NCBI RefSeq assembly: GCF_004342265.1
Contig: NZ_SMCS01000003.1
Location: 186,001 to 250,000, forward strand
Direction: 5' to 3'
Length of the DNA: 64,000 bases
Source of the DNA: Luteibacter rhizovicinus
GTDB lineage: Bacteria; Pseudomonadota; Gammaproteobacteria; Xanthomonadales; Rhodanobacteraceae
Position numbers and translations under genes: made by a program. Of this stretch, positions 1-8,424 are shown piece by piece. How positions within the stretch are numbered: the first letter of the stretch is position 1; every line of letters begins with the position of its first letter. Under the pieces are notes generated by a model that was given only the letters and a program-made list of their open reading frames with translations, searched no databases and was not told the origin of the DNA.

Positions 1-1
1 G

Positions 2-1084
2 GATGCGGGCTTGTGCGGCTGGGGCGAGCCGGTAGTGGAAGGTCGCGCGCATACCGTCGCCGCGGCGGTCGACGAGCTGTCCGATTATCTGATCGGCAAG
101 GATCCGCGCAACATCGAGGACCTCTGGAACCTGATGTATCGCGGCGGCTTCTATCGTGGCGGCCCGGTACTGATGAGCGCGATCGCGGGCATCGACCAGG
201 CGCTGTGGGACATCAAGGGCAAAGACCTGAACCAGCCGGCGCACGTGCTGCTTGGCGGCCCGGTGCGCGATCGCATCCGCGTGTACTCGTGGATCGGCGG
301 CGATCGCCCGGCCGACACCGCCAAGGCGGCGAAGGATGCCGTGGCTCGCGGATTCACCGCCGTGAAAATGAATGCCACCGAGGAACTGCAGTACGTCGAT
401 ACCTACGACAAGGTCGAACGCGTACTCGAAAACCTGCAAGCGGTGCGCGATGCGGTCGGACCGCACGTCGGCATCGGTCTGGATTTCCACGGCCGCGTGC
501 ACAAGCCGATGGCCAAGGTGCTGATGCGCGAACTGGCGCCATTCAAACTGATGTTCATCGAGGAGCCGGTGCTCTCCGAGCATCTGGAATCGATTCCCGA
601 ACTGGCTGCGATTTCACCCGCGCCTATCGCACTCGGCGAGCGGCTGTATTCGCGTTACGACTTCAAGCGCGTGCTGCAGATCGGTGGCGTGGACATCCTG
701 CAGCCCGATCCCTCGCACGCCGGCGGCATCACCGAAACGCGCAAGATCGCCGCGATGGCCGAAGCGTACGACGTGGCCATCGCGCTGCACTGCCCGCTCG
801 GCCCGATCGCGCTGGCGGCCAATCTGCAACTGGACGCGGTCTGCCATAACGCGTTCATCCAGGAGCAAAGCCTGGGTATCCACTACAACGCAGCCAACGA
901 TCTGCTCGACTACGTTTCGGACCGCAGTGTCTTCACCTACGAGGATGGCTACGTCACCATTCCGCAGGGGCCGGGCCTGGGCATCACGGTGAACGAAGAG
1001 TACGTGGCCGAACGCGCCGCCGTCGGTCATCGCTGGCGTAACCCGGAGTGGCGCCATGCGGATGGCAGTGTGGCGGAGTGGTGA
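2..1084 (+). CDS. dgoD: D-galactonate dehydratase, 5'-truncated by the window edge
   Basis: This enolase-superfamily enzyme dehydrates D-galactonate to 2-keto-3-deoxy-galactonate in the De Ley-Doudoroff galactose pathway. The visible 360 codons align end to end with the Escherichia coli protein from about its residue 22, so only some 20 N-terminal residues lie outside the window. Expected metal and acid/base motifs are present: GLDFHGR, FIEEPV, GERL and HCPLGP, and the C-terminus ends in SVAEW as in E. coli DgoD. The frame is open at base 2, and the TTG at 11 is not a real start. The gene converges on an alpha-galactosidase operon, which suggests one galactoside and galactose catabolic locus whose other genes lie upstream of the window. 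Confidence 0.93.
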   Translation, partial: DAGLCGWGEPVVEGRAHTVAAAVDELSDYLIGKDPRNIEDLWNLMYRGGFYRGGPVLMSAIAGIDQALWDIKGKDLNQPAHVLLGGPVRDRIRVYSWIGGDRPADTAKAAKDAVARGFTAVKMNATEELQYVDTYDKVERVLENLQAVRDAVGPHVGIGLDFHGRVHKPMAKVLMRELAPFKLMFIEEPVLSEHLESIPELAAISPAPIALGERLYSRYDFKRVLQIGGVDILQPDPSHAGGITETRKIAAMAEAYDVAIALHCPLGPIALAANLQLDAVCHNAFIQEQSLGIHYNAANDLLDYVSDRSVFTYEDGYVTIPQGPGLGITVNEEYVAERAAVGHRWRNPEWRHADGSVAEW

Positions 1085-1207
1085 TCGAAGCGACTTGCCA
1101 GTAAGCGTCGGCGACCTTCATTTCCGCCGTCTCTGCCTGCGCGCACTGCTGTCCGGAATAATCGATCCTCGGGTCGGAAGAATAAGCGACAGGCCCTGTC
1201 CCCTTCA

Positions 1208-1264
1208 CCGTCGCTCCTGCGCAGGCAGGAGCCCAGTGCGATGCATGGGGTTGTCGCGATCACG
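1208..1264 (+). repeat. Left member of an inverted pair of REP-like repeats
   Basis: The segment begins CCGTCGCTCCTGCGCAGGCA and ends in GGGGTTGTCGCGATCACG. It is matched, in reverse orientation and with scattered mismatches, by bases 1639-1695. Each copy contains its own short palindrome (CCTGCGCAGG in this one). It lies in the 671-base gap between dgoD and the alpha-galactosidase gene, where no gene could be supported. Confidence 0.6.
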
Positions 1265-1404
1265 CTCGATCAGCTCTTCGCCGTAGCGTCGTACATCGCA
1301 CAGATGCCTGCCGGATGGTGAGGCGTGCTGTGACGAAGAGCTGCAGTGTTGTGCTCTCAATAAATCGCATGCGTTTTTCGGATTAAGTCGAAAGCATCCG
1401 CTCG

Positions 1405-1556
1405 CCCTCATCGTCGTTCCGGCGCACGCCGGAACCCGCGTCGAGGCGGTCGGTGTTCGCGACAGCGATGGTCGCTTTCAAGCGGACGCCTCAGCGTTCG
1501 GGCTTGCCGCACGTGGTCGCTGCGGACCCCGGCGTACGCCGGGGTGACGATGAGGG
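1405..1556 (+). repeat. Intergenic repeat of about 150 bp with palindromic ends, copy A
   Basis: Both ends carry strong hairpins: TTCCGGCGCACGCCGGAA near the left end and CCCCGGCGTACGCCGGGG near the right end. The outer edges read CCCTCA and TGAGGG. A second copy lies at 22514-22664 in the opposite orientation, and most positions along the full length agree, including the interior. It sits between the two arms of another inverted repeat pair (1208-1264 and 1639-1695). There is no coding potential; it is probably a small non-autonomous mobile repeat. Confidence 0.75.
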
Positions 1557-1638
1557 AACGGCCACGGTTGGCACGCAGGCTTGTGTAGGGGTGTGCTCGA
1601 GCGCGATGTCCTCGAGGTTGCAGAAAGTGCTGAACCCA

Positions 1639-1695
1639 CGTTATCGCGATAACCCCTTGCACCGCACCATATTCCTGCCTGCGCGGGAATGACGG
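1639..1695 (-). repeat. Right member of the inverted pair of REP-like repeats
   Basis: This is the reverse-complement partner of 1208-1264. It starts CGTTATCGCGATAACCCC and ends ATTCCTGCCTGCGCGGGAAT followed by GACGG. The inner TTATCGCGATAA is a perfect palindrome in this copy and is degraded in the other. Confidence 0.6.
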
Positions 1696-1707
1696 TTAGG
1701 TAATCGA

Positions 1708-1739
1708 ACGAGTCATCCTGTCATCTACGACCGGATGAC
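1708..1739. other. Perfect 9-bp inverted repeat downstream of the alpha-galactosidase gene
   Basis: Arms GAGTCATCC (1708-1716) and GGATGACTC (1731-1739) enclose a 14-base loop. The hairpin lies just past the stop codon of the minus-strand alpha-galactosidase gene and could protect or end its transcript. No T-run follows on either strand, so it is not a classical terminator. Confidence 0.4.
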
Positions 1740-1746
1740 TCCCGAA

Positions 1747-1773
1747 GGCGGTCGCTCAGCGGCCGCCTTTTTT
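1747..1773 (+). terminator. Intrinsic terminator on the plus strand overlapping the alpha-galactosidase stop codon
   Basis: Bases 1747-1767 fold into a GC-rich stem of about nine pairs with a three-base loop, followed by six T at 1768-1773. On the plus strand this would end readthrough from dgoD. The minus-strand stop codon of the convergent alpha-galactosidase gene (1756-1758) lies inside the stem-loop. Confidence 0.6.
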
Positions 1774-4026
1774 CTGTGCACCGACGCGCTCGAACACCAC
1801 GGCAGCAGCATCCAGATCGCCGCGCAGTTCGATATCGATACCGTGATGCTTCCAGTACGCTCCGCTGGCGACCGCCGGCGTACCTGCCGCGACTTTGCCG
1901 TGGATCAGTCGATAACGATACTGCGCCGCATCGTCCAGGCCTTGCAGATAAAGCGTGGGGTAAGCCAGCGCCTCCTGACCCTGGCGCAGGAAGGCGAACA
2001 GAACGGCCTGGCTGCCGTCGGCCGCTACCGATTCCGTCGCCGATTGCGGTGCACGATCCTGCGGCGACAGCAGGCGATATAGCCGCCCATGGAGCACGGT
2101 TTCGCGAATGCCCTTATAGGCGGCGATGTAGGCGCGCGCGGTGGCATCTTCGGCGGGCGTCCACTCCAGGATGTTCGCGCCGATACCCAGACCCCCCTGC
2201 ATGGACGCCAGGAAGCGGAAGTCCAGCGAGCTGCGCCGCCCGTTGACCCAGTTCGGCGACCCGGTCACCCACGACATCATCACGGCCGGGGCATACGCAT
2301 ACGAGAAACCGTCCTGGATCGACAGGCGATCGGATGGATCGGTGTTGTCCGAAGGCCACACTTCGTCGGTCAGTCCCATGATGCCCAGATCGACGCGGGC
2401 GCCGCCGCCCGAGCAGGACTCTATCTCGACGTTCGGATGACGCTCGCGCAACCGGCGCAGGATGTCGTAAAGATTCTGCACGTAGGCGACGTACACCTTC
2501 TGCTGCTGTTCGGGCGGCATCTGCGGCCAGCCGGGTTCGGACCAGTTGCGGTTGTAATCCCATTTCAGGAACTGGATGTCGTTTTTGCTGAGCAGGTCGT
2601 CCAGCATGTTGAACACGTACGCGCGCACATCCTCGCGCGCCAGGTTCAGCACCAGCTGATTGCGCGCCACGCTGCGCTGCCGTCCCTCGAAATTGAGCAC
2701 CCAATCCGGATGCTGCCGATACAGGTCGCTGTCCGGATTGACCATCTCCGGCTCGACCCAAATGCCGAAGCTCATATCCAGCCCATGCACTTTGTCGATC
2801 AGCGGCTTGAGGCCATTCGGGAATTTCTCGCGATTGACCACCCAGTCGCCAAGCCCCGCATGATCGCTGTTACGCGCGCCAAACCAGCCGTCATCGATGA
2901 CGAAACGTTCGACACCCAGCTTCGCGGCCTTTTCGGCCAGACGCTCCTGGTCGGCCTCGTTGACCTTGAACTCCGTGGCTTCCCACGAGTTGTAAAGGAC
3001 GGGTCGCGGTTTCAGTTTCGAACTGCCGGGCAAGATCCGCGTCAGTTCGAATTTATGCATAAGACGCGACGCTTCGCCGATGCCTTCGTCGGTATAGCCT
3101 GCGTAGAACACCGGCGTATCGAGGCCCTGCCCCGGTTCGAGCCGGTAGGCAAAATCGAATGGATTGAAACCGCCGGTGACGCGTACCTGGCTAAGGATGT
3201 CCTGATCGATGTGGATGCTCCACGAACCGCTCCATGCCAGTGCACCGAACCAGACACGCCCGTGCGACTCGTTCCATTCGGCACCGCGTGCGATGGCGAA
3301 CCACGGATTGTTCTCGTCGCCCGTCGAACCGCGCCGGCTCTCCAGCTCGGTGGCGCCCGGCGTCAACGGCCGCGTGCGTACGTGCCATTCGCCGGCCCAT
3401 GTGCCGGTGAGATAGCGCAGCGAGTAATCGGTAGCAGGCGGCAGGTTCCAGCTGGCTGCCGCGGCACGGTCGATGGTCAGCGGCTGCGATGCGTGGTTTT
3501 CGATCCGGGCCGAACGGCCGATGATGCCGGTGGCCGGATCGACGATGTAACGCAGTGCCACCGTTACATCGGCCTTGCTGTCACGTAGCGTGACCTGCAG
3601 GCTGCCGTTCTCGATTTTGTAACTGTCGTAGCGAAGTATCAGGTCGCGATTGCCGTCGGCGAAATGCAGTTTCAGATCGGGCATGACCGTGATCGGGCCG
3701 CCCCAGCCTGCGTATTCCTGCGGCGTGTTGGCGCCCACGGGATCGAACGACGAGCGTTCCTTATGCACCGTGGCCGGACCGATGGGATCGTCCGTCGCCA
3801 GCCGCGATCCCCAGTAGAGCGTCTGCAGTATGCCGTCACCATTCACGCCAAAGGCGTAAGTGACCTTACCCGCGTCGATCCGGAAGACCCGGTGTTCGGC
3901 GTCGTAGCGAATCGGCGTGCCCTGTTGTTGCGAGACCGCCGATGTGGCGCCAACCGTCGTGACGGCACTTCCTACCAACGTGCTCAGCGCAAGCATGGCG
4001 GCAACCACGGTCGTCTTCGTTCGCAT
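1756..4026 (-). CDS. Secreted GH36 alpha-galactosidase
   Basis: The protein is predicted to hydrolyse terminal alpha-1,6-galactosyl residues of melibiose- or raffinose-type sugars. The 756-residue protein starts at ATG 4026, with AGAGGA about 10 bases upstream, and has a Sec signal peptide of about 28 residues, so it acts outside the cytoplasm. After an N-terminal beta domain, the catalytic barrel carries the KWDYN nucleophile motif (Asp490) and SCSGGGARVD, then PSDNTDP with the likely acid/base Asp560. The 70-residue spacing fits family GH36. An in-frame GTG at 4029 is a less likely start. It is the last gene of a receptor-epimerase-glycosidase cluster. Confidence 0.93.
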   Translation of the reverse strand: MRTKTTVVAAMLALSTLVGSAVTTVGATSAVSQQQGTPIRYDAEHRVFRIDAGKVTYAFGVNGDGILQTLYWGSRLATDDPIGPATVHKERSSFDPVGANTPQEYAGWGGPITVMPDLKLHFADGNRDLILRYDSYKIENGSLQVTLRDSKADVTVALRYIVDPATGIIGRSARIENHASQPLTIDRAAAASWNLPPATDYSLRYLTGTWAGEWHVRTRPLTPGATELESRRGSTGDENNPWFAIARGAEWNESHGRVWFGALAWSGSWSIHIDQDILSQVRVTGGFNPFDFAYRLEPGQGLDTPVFYAGYTDEGIGEASRLMHKFELTRILPGSSKLKPRPVLYNSWEATEFKVNEADQERLAEKAAKLGVERFVIDDGWFGARNSDHAGLGDWVVNREKFPNGLKPLIDKVHGLDMSFGIWVEPEMVNPDSDLYRQHPDWVLNFEGRQRSVARNQLVLNLAREDVRAYVFNMLDDLLSKNDIQFLKWDYNRNWSEPGWPQMPPEQQQKVYVAYVQNLYDILRRLRERHPNVEIESCSGGGARVDLGIMGLTDEVWPSDNTDPSDRLSIQDGFSYAYAPAVMMSWVTGSPNWVNGRRSSLDFRFLASMQGGLGIGANILEWTPAEDATARAYIAAYKGIRETVLHGRLYRLLSPQDRAPQSATESVAADGSQAVLFAFLRQGQEALAYPTLYLQGLDDAAQYRYRLIHGKVAAGTPAVASGAYWKHHGIDIELRGDLDAAAVVFERVGAQKKGGR

Positions 4027-4116
4027 CACTTGTCTATCCTCTGGATCGTCGGGCGTTGCCGCCTCGCATGCCGACCGGGCCGCGGTCGTGCCGTAGTTAC
4101 TTATTGAGAGAATCGT

Positions 4117-5013
4117 TCATACCAGATCATCGTCGACCGCGCGAAATACAAAGCGGCGCGCGAGGCTGGCCTGTGGTGCCAGAAGCGTCATCCCGTTCGC
4201 AACCGCACCGCCCGGCAGATGGACGGCATTGATCGCATGATCCACCGGCTCGAAACAGAAGAATTCCTGATCGGCGGGCGTGTAAAGCACGAATGCATCG
4301 ACATCCGCCTCCACGTGCAGGCGAAGTCCCTCCCGTGGCCACGATATGACGGCACTCCCCGTCCACGGTCGGAAACAATGGTTCAGCCCTTCGGCAGGTA
4401 ATGCCCGGTTGCGATTGAAATCCCATGCGGTCGGCACATCGACGAGAGCCACCGGCAACGGCGAATGTCCATCGTTGACCCAGACCTTCGATGCCGGCGC
4501 GAGCAACTCCACGGCGCCGTGTCGCGGAAAGAAGGGATGCAGGCCAAGACCGAAGGGCATGACGGATGAACCGATATTCGTCACCCGCAGATCGACCTGC
4601 AAGGTATCGTCGCGTAGCGCGTAATGCATGCTCGCCCGATACGAATAGGCGTCAGGCGTCGTTTCAGTCAGTTCCAGGACGACTTCATGCTCGCTGTGAC
4701 GCACCGGTTGCCACACGCGCTGCCAGCCACTGCCGTGAATCGGCAACGGCTCATCGTCGCGGTTGGGCGACAACGAAACGCGACGGCCGGCCACCTCGAA
4801 CCCGCCGCCAGAAATACGATTGCCCCACGGCAGCAACGGATAGCAGGCCAGCTGGTTGGGATCCAGCTGGCCCTCCGGTGCCGCAAGCAACGGATCGTAA
4901 GGAAGCATCAGGGGAATCGACTCTGCTCGTCCGCACCAGTCGAAGCCGGCGAGACTTCCGCCGGCTTCGGGCAGTACCCGCACGCTTAGTCTTGCGTTTT
5001 TCAGATGCAGCAA
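4117..5013 (-). CDS. Aldose 1-epimerase family protein (galactose mutarotase-like)
   Basis: This 298-residue cytoplasmic-type beta-sandwich protein probably interconverts the anomers of the galactose released by the neighbouring alpha-galactosidase. Family features include an early NRI segment (PWGNRISGGGF), the HG segment (PIHGSGW), GLHPFF with a candidate catalytic His, and FEPVDHA with the candidate catalytic Glu. The start is a TTG at 5013, with GGAGAT eight bases upstream; no ATG fits the N-terminus. It lies 28 bases downstream of the receptor gene and 90 bases upstream of the alpha-galactosidase start, so the three are probably one transcript. The sugar specificity is inferred from context. 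Confidence 0.85.
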   Translation of the reverse strand: MLHLKNARLSVRVLPEAGGSLAGFDWCGRAESIPLMLPYDPLLAAPEGQLDPNQLACYPLLPWGNRISGGGFEVAGRRVSLSPNRDDEPLPIHGSGWQRVWQPVRHSEHEVVLELTETTPDAYSYRASMHYALRDDTLQVDLRVTNIGSSVMPFGLGLHPFFPRHGAVELLAPASKVWVNDGHSPLPVALVDVPTAWDFNRNRALPAEGLNHCFRPWTGSAVISWPREGLRLHVEADVDAFVLYTPADQEFFCFEPVDHAINAVHLPGGAVANGMTLLAPQASLARRFVFRAVDDDLV

Positions 5014-5041
5014 GAGCAGCTATCTCCGACCGTCGCCCGGC

Positions 5042-7876
5042 TCACCACGATCCACGAATACCCATGAAGAGCGTGCGCCCATTGGCTTCGGCATAGCTCT
5101 CGCGGTCCAGATAGACCTGGTACTGCGAGATGGTTTCGTTCGTGAGATTGGTTTCGTCCAGGAAGATAGAAACATGATCGTTGATCTTGTAGTTGGCACT
5201 GAAGTCCAGCTGCCCGTACGACTTCACCGTGGTCGGCTGGCCTTGTCCGCCAGCGATGGATGCCAGGTACTTGTCGCGCCAGTTATACGCAAGGCGCAGT
5301 TCCAGCGGACCCTTCTGATAGTAGATCGTGCCATTGGCCGAATCGCCGATACCCGGCACCGCGAACTTGCCCGAGGTGGAGATGATGTTGGGGCTGATCG
5401 ACGCGTCGCTGGTGACATAGGTGTAGTTGGTGGTAATACCCAGGCCATCGAACGGCGACGGCAGTTGCTTGAACTGATAGTTGAAGGTGAACTCCGCACC
5501 CTTGATCACGGCGCTGTTCAGGTTGACCGGTTCGGTCAGCTGGAACGGAAACCCGAGGATCGAGGTCGAACGCGTAATCAGCGTGCTGAAGTTGCTGACC
5601 TTCTTGTAGAACGCATCGAGCGCGATGTAGCTGGTATCGCTGAAATACCATTCCAGGCCGGTATCCAGATTCTTCGACGTATACGGATTCAGCCCCGTGT
5701 TGCCCTGCTCGACCGTCTGGTTCTGCGGACGGAAGTTATAGGACACCGCAGCCGAGAGATTGCCAAGGTCCGGACGGGTCAACGTCTTTGATGCGGCAAG
5801 ACGGAAGATCAGGTCGTCGCGCAGGTTCAGCTTGAAAGCGGCCGACGGCAGCCAGTTGAAGTAACTGCCCTTGCGGGAAATCGGCTGCAACGGACCGTAG
5901 GTCGGGATCGCATTGGTGGGATCGTTGGGATTGACGGCAATCCCCACGATCGGCGCCGAATACGCCGACGAGGTGGTGCTCGTCTTCGTATAGCGCGCGC
6001 CGAGATTCAGGTTCCAGGGCATGTTCGCCCAGTCGCCCTGCAGGTTGGCCATGGCGTAAGCCGACTCGATACGCTCGCGGATCCGGCTATACGTGTTGGG
6101 ATCGGGCCGTGCGCCGAAGCCGCCGTTCGCATCGAGGATGGCCTTGAACGCTTCGGGATTCGGTAGCTGGTTGTATGCGGCAGGCGTCGCCAGATAGGCA
6201 AACAGCTTGTTGACGTCGTACGCCACCCACTGCTGCGGGAAGCCGGGCGATGCGCCGTTTACCAGGCTGCCGGCATTGTAGATATGCGCATCGACGGCAC
6301 TGGCCGGCACGGGGACGACATAACCGCAGTACTCGGAGCAGCCGAAGCTGCCGGGCTGGCTGTAGGTGACCTGGGTCTTGGACTGATCGGAACGCTCGAT
6401 GCCGAAGTCCAGCTGCGACAGCGTGCCGTCAAGGAAGGTCTTGGACAGGTGCAGACGATTCTGCAAAATGCTGTCGCTGACGTTCGGGCTTTGCGTGCCC
6501 GTGTTGGGTACGTGCGCATACAGAGTATTGATGTCGGTCGGCGACAGGTTGCCCGTGTAGCTGGGCAGATTGTTCGCGCCGTTGTTCGTCCACGACGGGT
6601 TCACACCGATGTTGCGCGTACCCAGCACCACGAAATAGCCGTTCGCGGACTGCTTGTTCCACGCCTTGGACACGGCCGTGTCCCAGTCGATCTGGGTCGA
6701 GTCGTTTATCTTGTAGGAAATATTGGCGCCAAACTGCTCGTTCATCGCATCGCGCGGATTGGACTGTTCGGCGTAGTCGTTAGACATACCGCCGCTGCCG
6801 TTCTCCGTAAAATGCTGCGCCGTGCCGTTGGCATTGGGCGTGATCGACTGGATAACGCCGGTATTGGTGAACAAGCCGAAGGCGTTGTACTTGGAGTCGA
6901 TTTTGTATTCCGACACCAGGCCGTCGAGCTTTACCGTCAGGTTGTCGAACGGAATCCAGTCGATCGCACCGTTGAACGACTTACGCGTCCGGGTTTCCGT
7001 GGTGACCTGACCCTGCAGCGTCTGCGGCAAAGCGATGTTGGTATAGCTGGGATTGATCCGCGAGAAATCCTGGTTGGTCAACCAGCCCAACGTATCCACC
7101 GACTGCTGGACGTGGTCGCGCTTGTAATAGACGAACGAGGCCAGCCAGGCGAAGGTGTGATCCTTGTTGCTGTCGCCGATCATGCCCGAGACCTTGGGCG
7201 TGGTCTTGCTCGACAGGCCACCACCAATATTGTCGTTAACGCCTGCCGCGCTTCCCGTCATATGGAAGCCGTTGAAGTCCAGCGGCCGCGCCGTAAGGAT
7301 ATTGACGGTGCCGCCAATGCCGCCTGCGTCGACATCGGCGGAGCTGGTTTTCTGCACCACCGCCTGCTGGATCACTTCCGAGGGCAGCACGTCGAAGTTG
7401 AACGCGCGATCGGACGACGCCGACGCCATCGTGCGGCCGTTGAGCAGGACGTTGACGAAGGTAGGACCGAAACCGCGAACCGTGATCTGGTTCGACTCGC
7501 CGCCACTACGATTGACCGAGACGCCGGGTACGCGCTGCAGCGCGTCGGCGACGTTCTGGTCGGGGAACTTGCCCGCCTCTTCGGCCGACACCGAGTCGAC
7601 GATGCCGTTCGAATCCTGTTTGGTGAGCTGTGAACGGTACAGCGAGCCGATCTGGCCGGTCACCGCGATCGCATTCAGGTCGGTTACCTTTTTGGCATCG
7701 GCCTTGGTCGAAGCATCTTGCTCGCCCGTGGGAGACGATGCGGATGCGGTGTCGCTCTTTGCCGGGCCAGCCGGGGCGTCCTGCGCATGTGCATTCGTGT
7801 AGCCGATGACGCAGGCTGCACTCATGACTGCCACCAAGGCGTTGCGCACGGAAAGCGCCAGTATCTTTCGCTGCAT
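5042..7876 (-). CDS. TonB-dependent receptor, carbohydrate-uptake type
   Basis: This outer-membrane active transporter has 944 residues. A signal peptide of about 31 residues ends NAHA. A TonB-box-like segment (NAIAVTG, near residue 70) and a plug domain (FPDQNVADALQRVPG, GGTVNI) follow, and then a long barrel ending in an aromatic residue (GIRGSW). Size and plug motifs match the large Xanthomonas-type carbohydrate receptors (TIGR01782-like). It is the first gene of a cluster with an epimerase and an alpha-galactosidase, so its ligand is probably an alpha-galactoside. The 5' leader is long and contains a hairpin at 8088-8123. Confidence 0.92.
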   Translation of the reverse strand: MQRKILALSVRNALVAVMSAACVIGYTNAHAQDAPAGPAKSDTASASSPTGEQDASTKADAKKVTDLNAIAVTGQIGSLYRSQLTKQDSNGIVDSVSAEEAGKFPDQNVADALQRVPGVSVNRSGGESNQITVRGFGPTFVNVLLNGRTMASASSDRAFNFDVLPSEVIQQAVVQKTSSADVDAGGIGGTVNILTARPLDFNGFHMTGSAAGVNDNIGGGLSSKTTPKVSGMIGDSNKDHTFAWLASFVYYKRDHVQQSVDTLGWLTNQDFSRINPSYTNIALPQTLQGQVTTETRTRKSFNGAIDWIPFDNLTVKLDGLVSEYKIDSKYNAFGLFTNTGVIQSITPNANGTAQHFTENGSGGMSNDYAEQSNPRDAMNEQFGANISYKINDSTQIDWDTAVSKAWNKQSANGYFVVLGTRNIGVNPSWTNNGANNLPSYTGNLSPTDINTLYAHVPNTGTQSPNVSDSILQNRLHLSKTFLDGTLSQLDFGIERSDQSKTQVTYSQPGSFGCSEYCGYVVPVPASAVDAHIYNAGSLVNGASPGFPQQWVAYDVNKLFAYLATPAAYNQLPNPEAFKAILDANGGFGARPDPNTYSRIRERIESAYAMANLQGDWANMPWNLNLGARYTKTSTTSSAYSAPIVGIAVNPNDPTNAIPTYGPLQPISRKGSYFNWLPSAAFKLNLRDDLIFRLAASKTLTRPDLGNLSAAVSYNFRPQNQTVEQGNTGLNPYTSKNLDTGLEWYFSDTSYIALDAFYKKVSNFSTLITRSTSILGFPFQLTEPVNLNSAVIKGAEFTFNYQFKQLPSPFDGLGITTNYTYVTSDASISPNIISTSGKFAVPGIGDSANGTIYYQKGPLELRLAYNWRDKYLASIAGGQGQPTTVKSYGQLDFSANYKINDHVSIFLDETNLTNETISQYQVYLDRESYAEANGRTLFMGIRGSW

Positions 7877-8424
7877 GTCGAGCCCCTGCTATTAGATTGA
7901 TTTTTTGAGATCCGCACCGGCTTTGCCACTGCGCATCGGCCCCAACGCGGCGTAGCCGTTTGCAGTCCGACCATGAAACGTGCCTTATCGCTCGCACGCA
8001 TCGCGCACCGCCGGAACTATCCGGTCAGCACAAAGTCCACCGCTTGGGAACGCCTATCTCCGCCCACCCCATGACCTCATCCATCGTGAAGCGGAAGGCT
8101 TAGGTCGCCTTCCTCTACGCTTCAGCCGCGTGGGCTGGGATCATGCTTAAGTCTAATTGTCGTATTGTAGGATAATAGTAATTTCTGAAAGCGCGGCAAG
8201 CTGCACCGCAGCATGAGAGCGGATGCACGCACCCTCGTCTGGCGCCGGGGCGGCCCAGGTGAATTCGCGAAACGTCGGACTGAGTAATGACCATGCAGCC
8301 GGACACCGACACGGCATGCGCTTGTTACTGGCCGATAGTTACCTGTGGCGACAGAAACGGATTACGTCGACGCGGAAATCGTCCCGGCGGCATCGCTGCC
8401 GGGGCGGTTACGGCCGAAGCCGGG
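7877..8424. other. Noncoding region upstream of the TonB receptor operon
   Basis: This 548-base gap holds no supported gene. It should contain the promoter of the minus-strand receptor operon. Visible elements are a stem-loop at 8088-8123 and a short A+T-rich block at about 8147-8187, which stands out from the surrounding G+C-rich DNA and could hold a promoter or operator. No convincing -35/-10 pair or LacI-type palindrome could be assigned. Confidence 0.5.
8088..8123 (-). promoter_or_regulatory. Stem-loop in the leader of the TonB receptor gene
   Basis: An inner perfect stem GGAAGGC (8093-8099) / GCCTTCC (8107-8113) has a seven-base loop. An outer stem GAAGC (8088-8092) / GCTTC (8119-8123) extends it across a five-base bulge. 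It is about 212 bases upstream of the receptor start. It may be a leader structure or the end of an upstream unit; no T-run follows. Confidence 0.35.

Noticed and set aside
2089-3588. A 499-codon plus-strand open frame opposite the alpha-galactosidase gene
   Set aside because: It is a codon-structure shadow; the minus strand has all catalytic motifs and a signal peptide.
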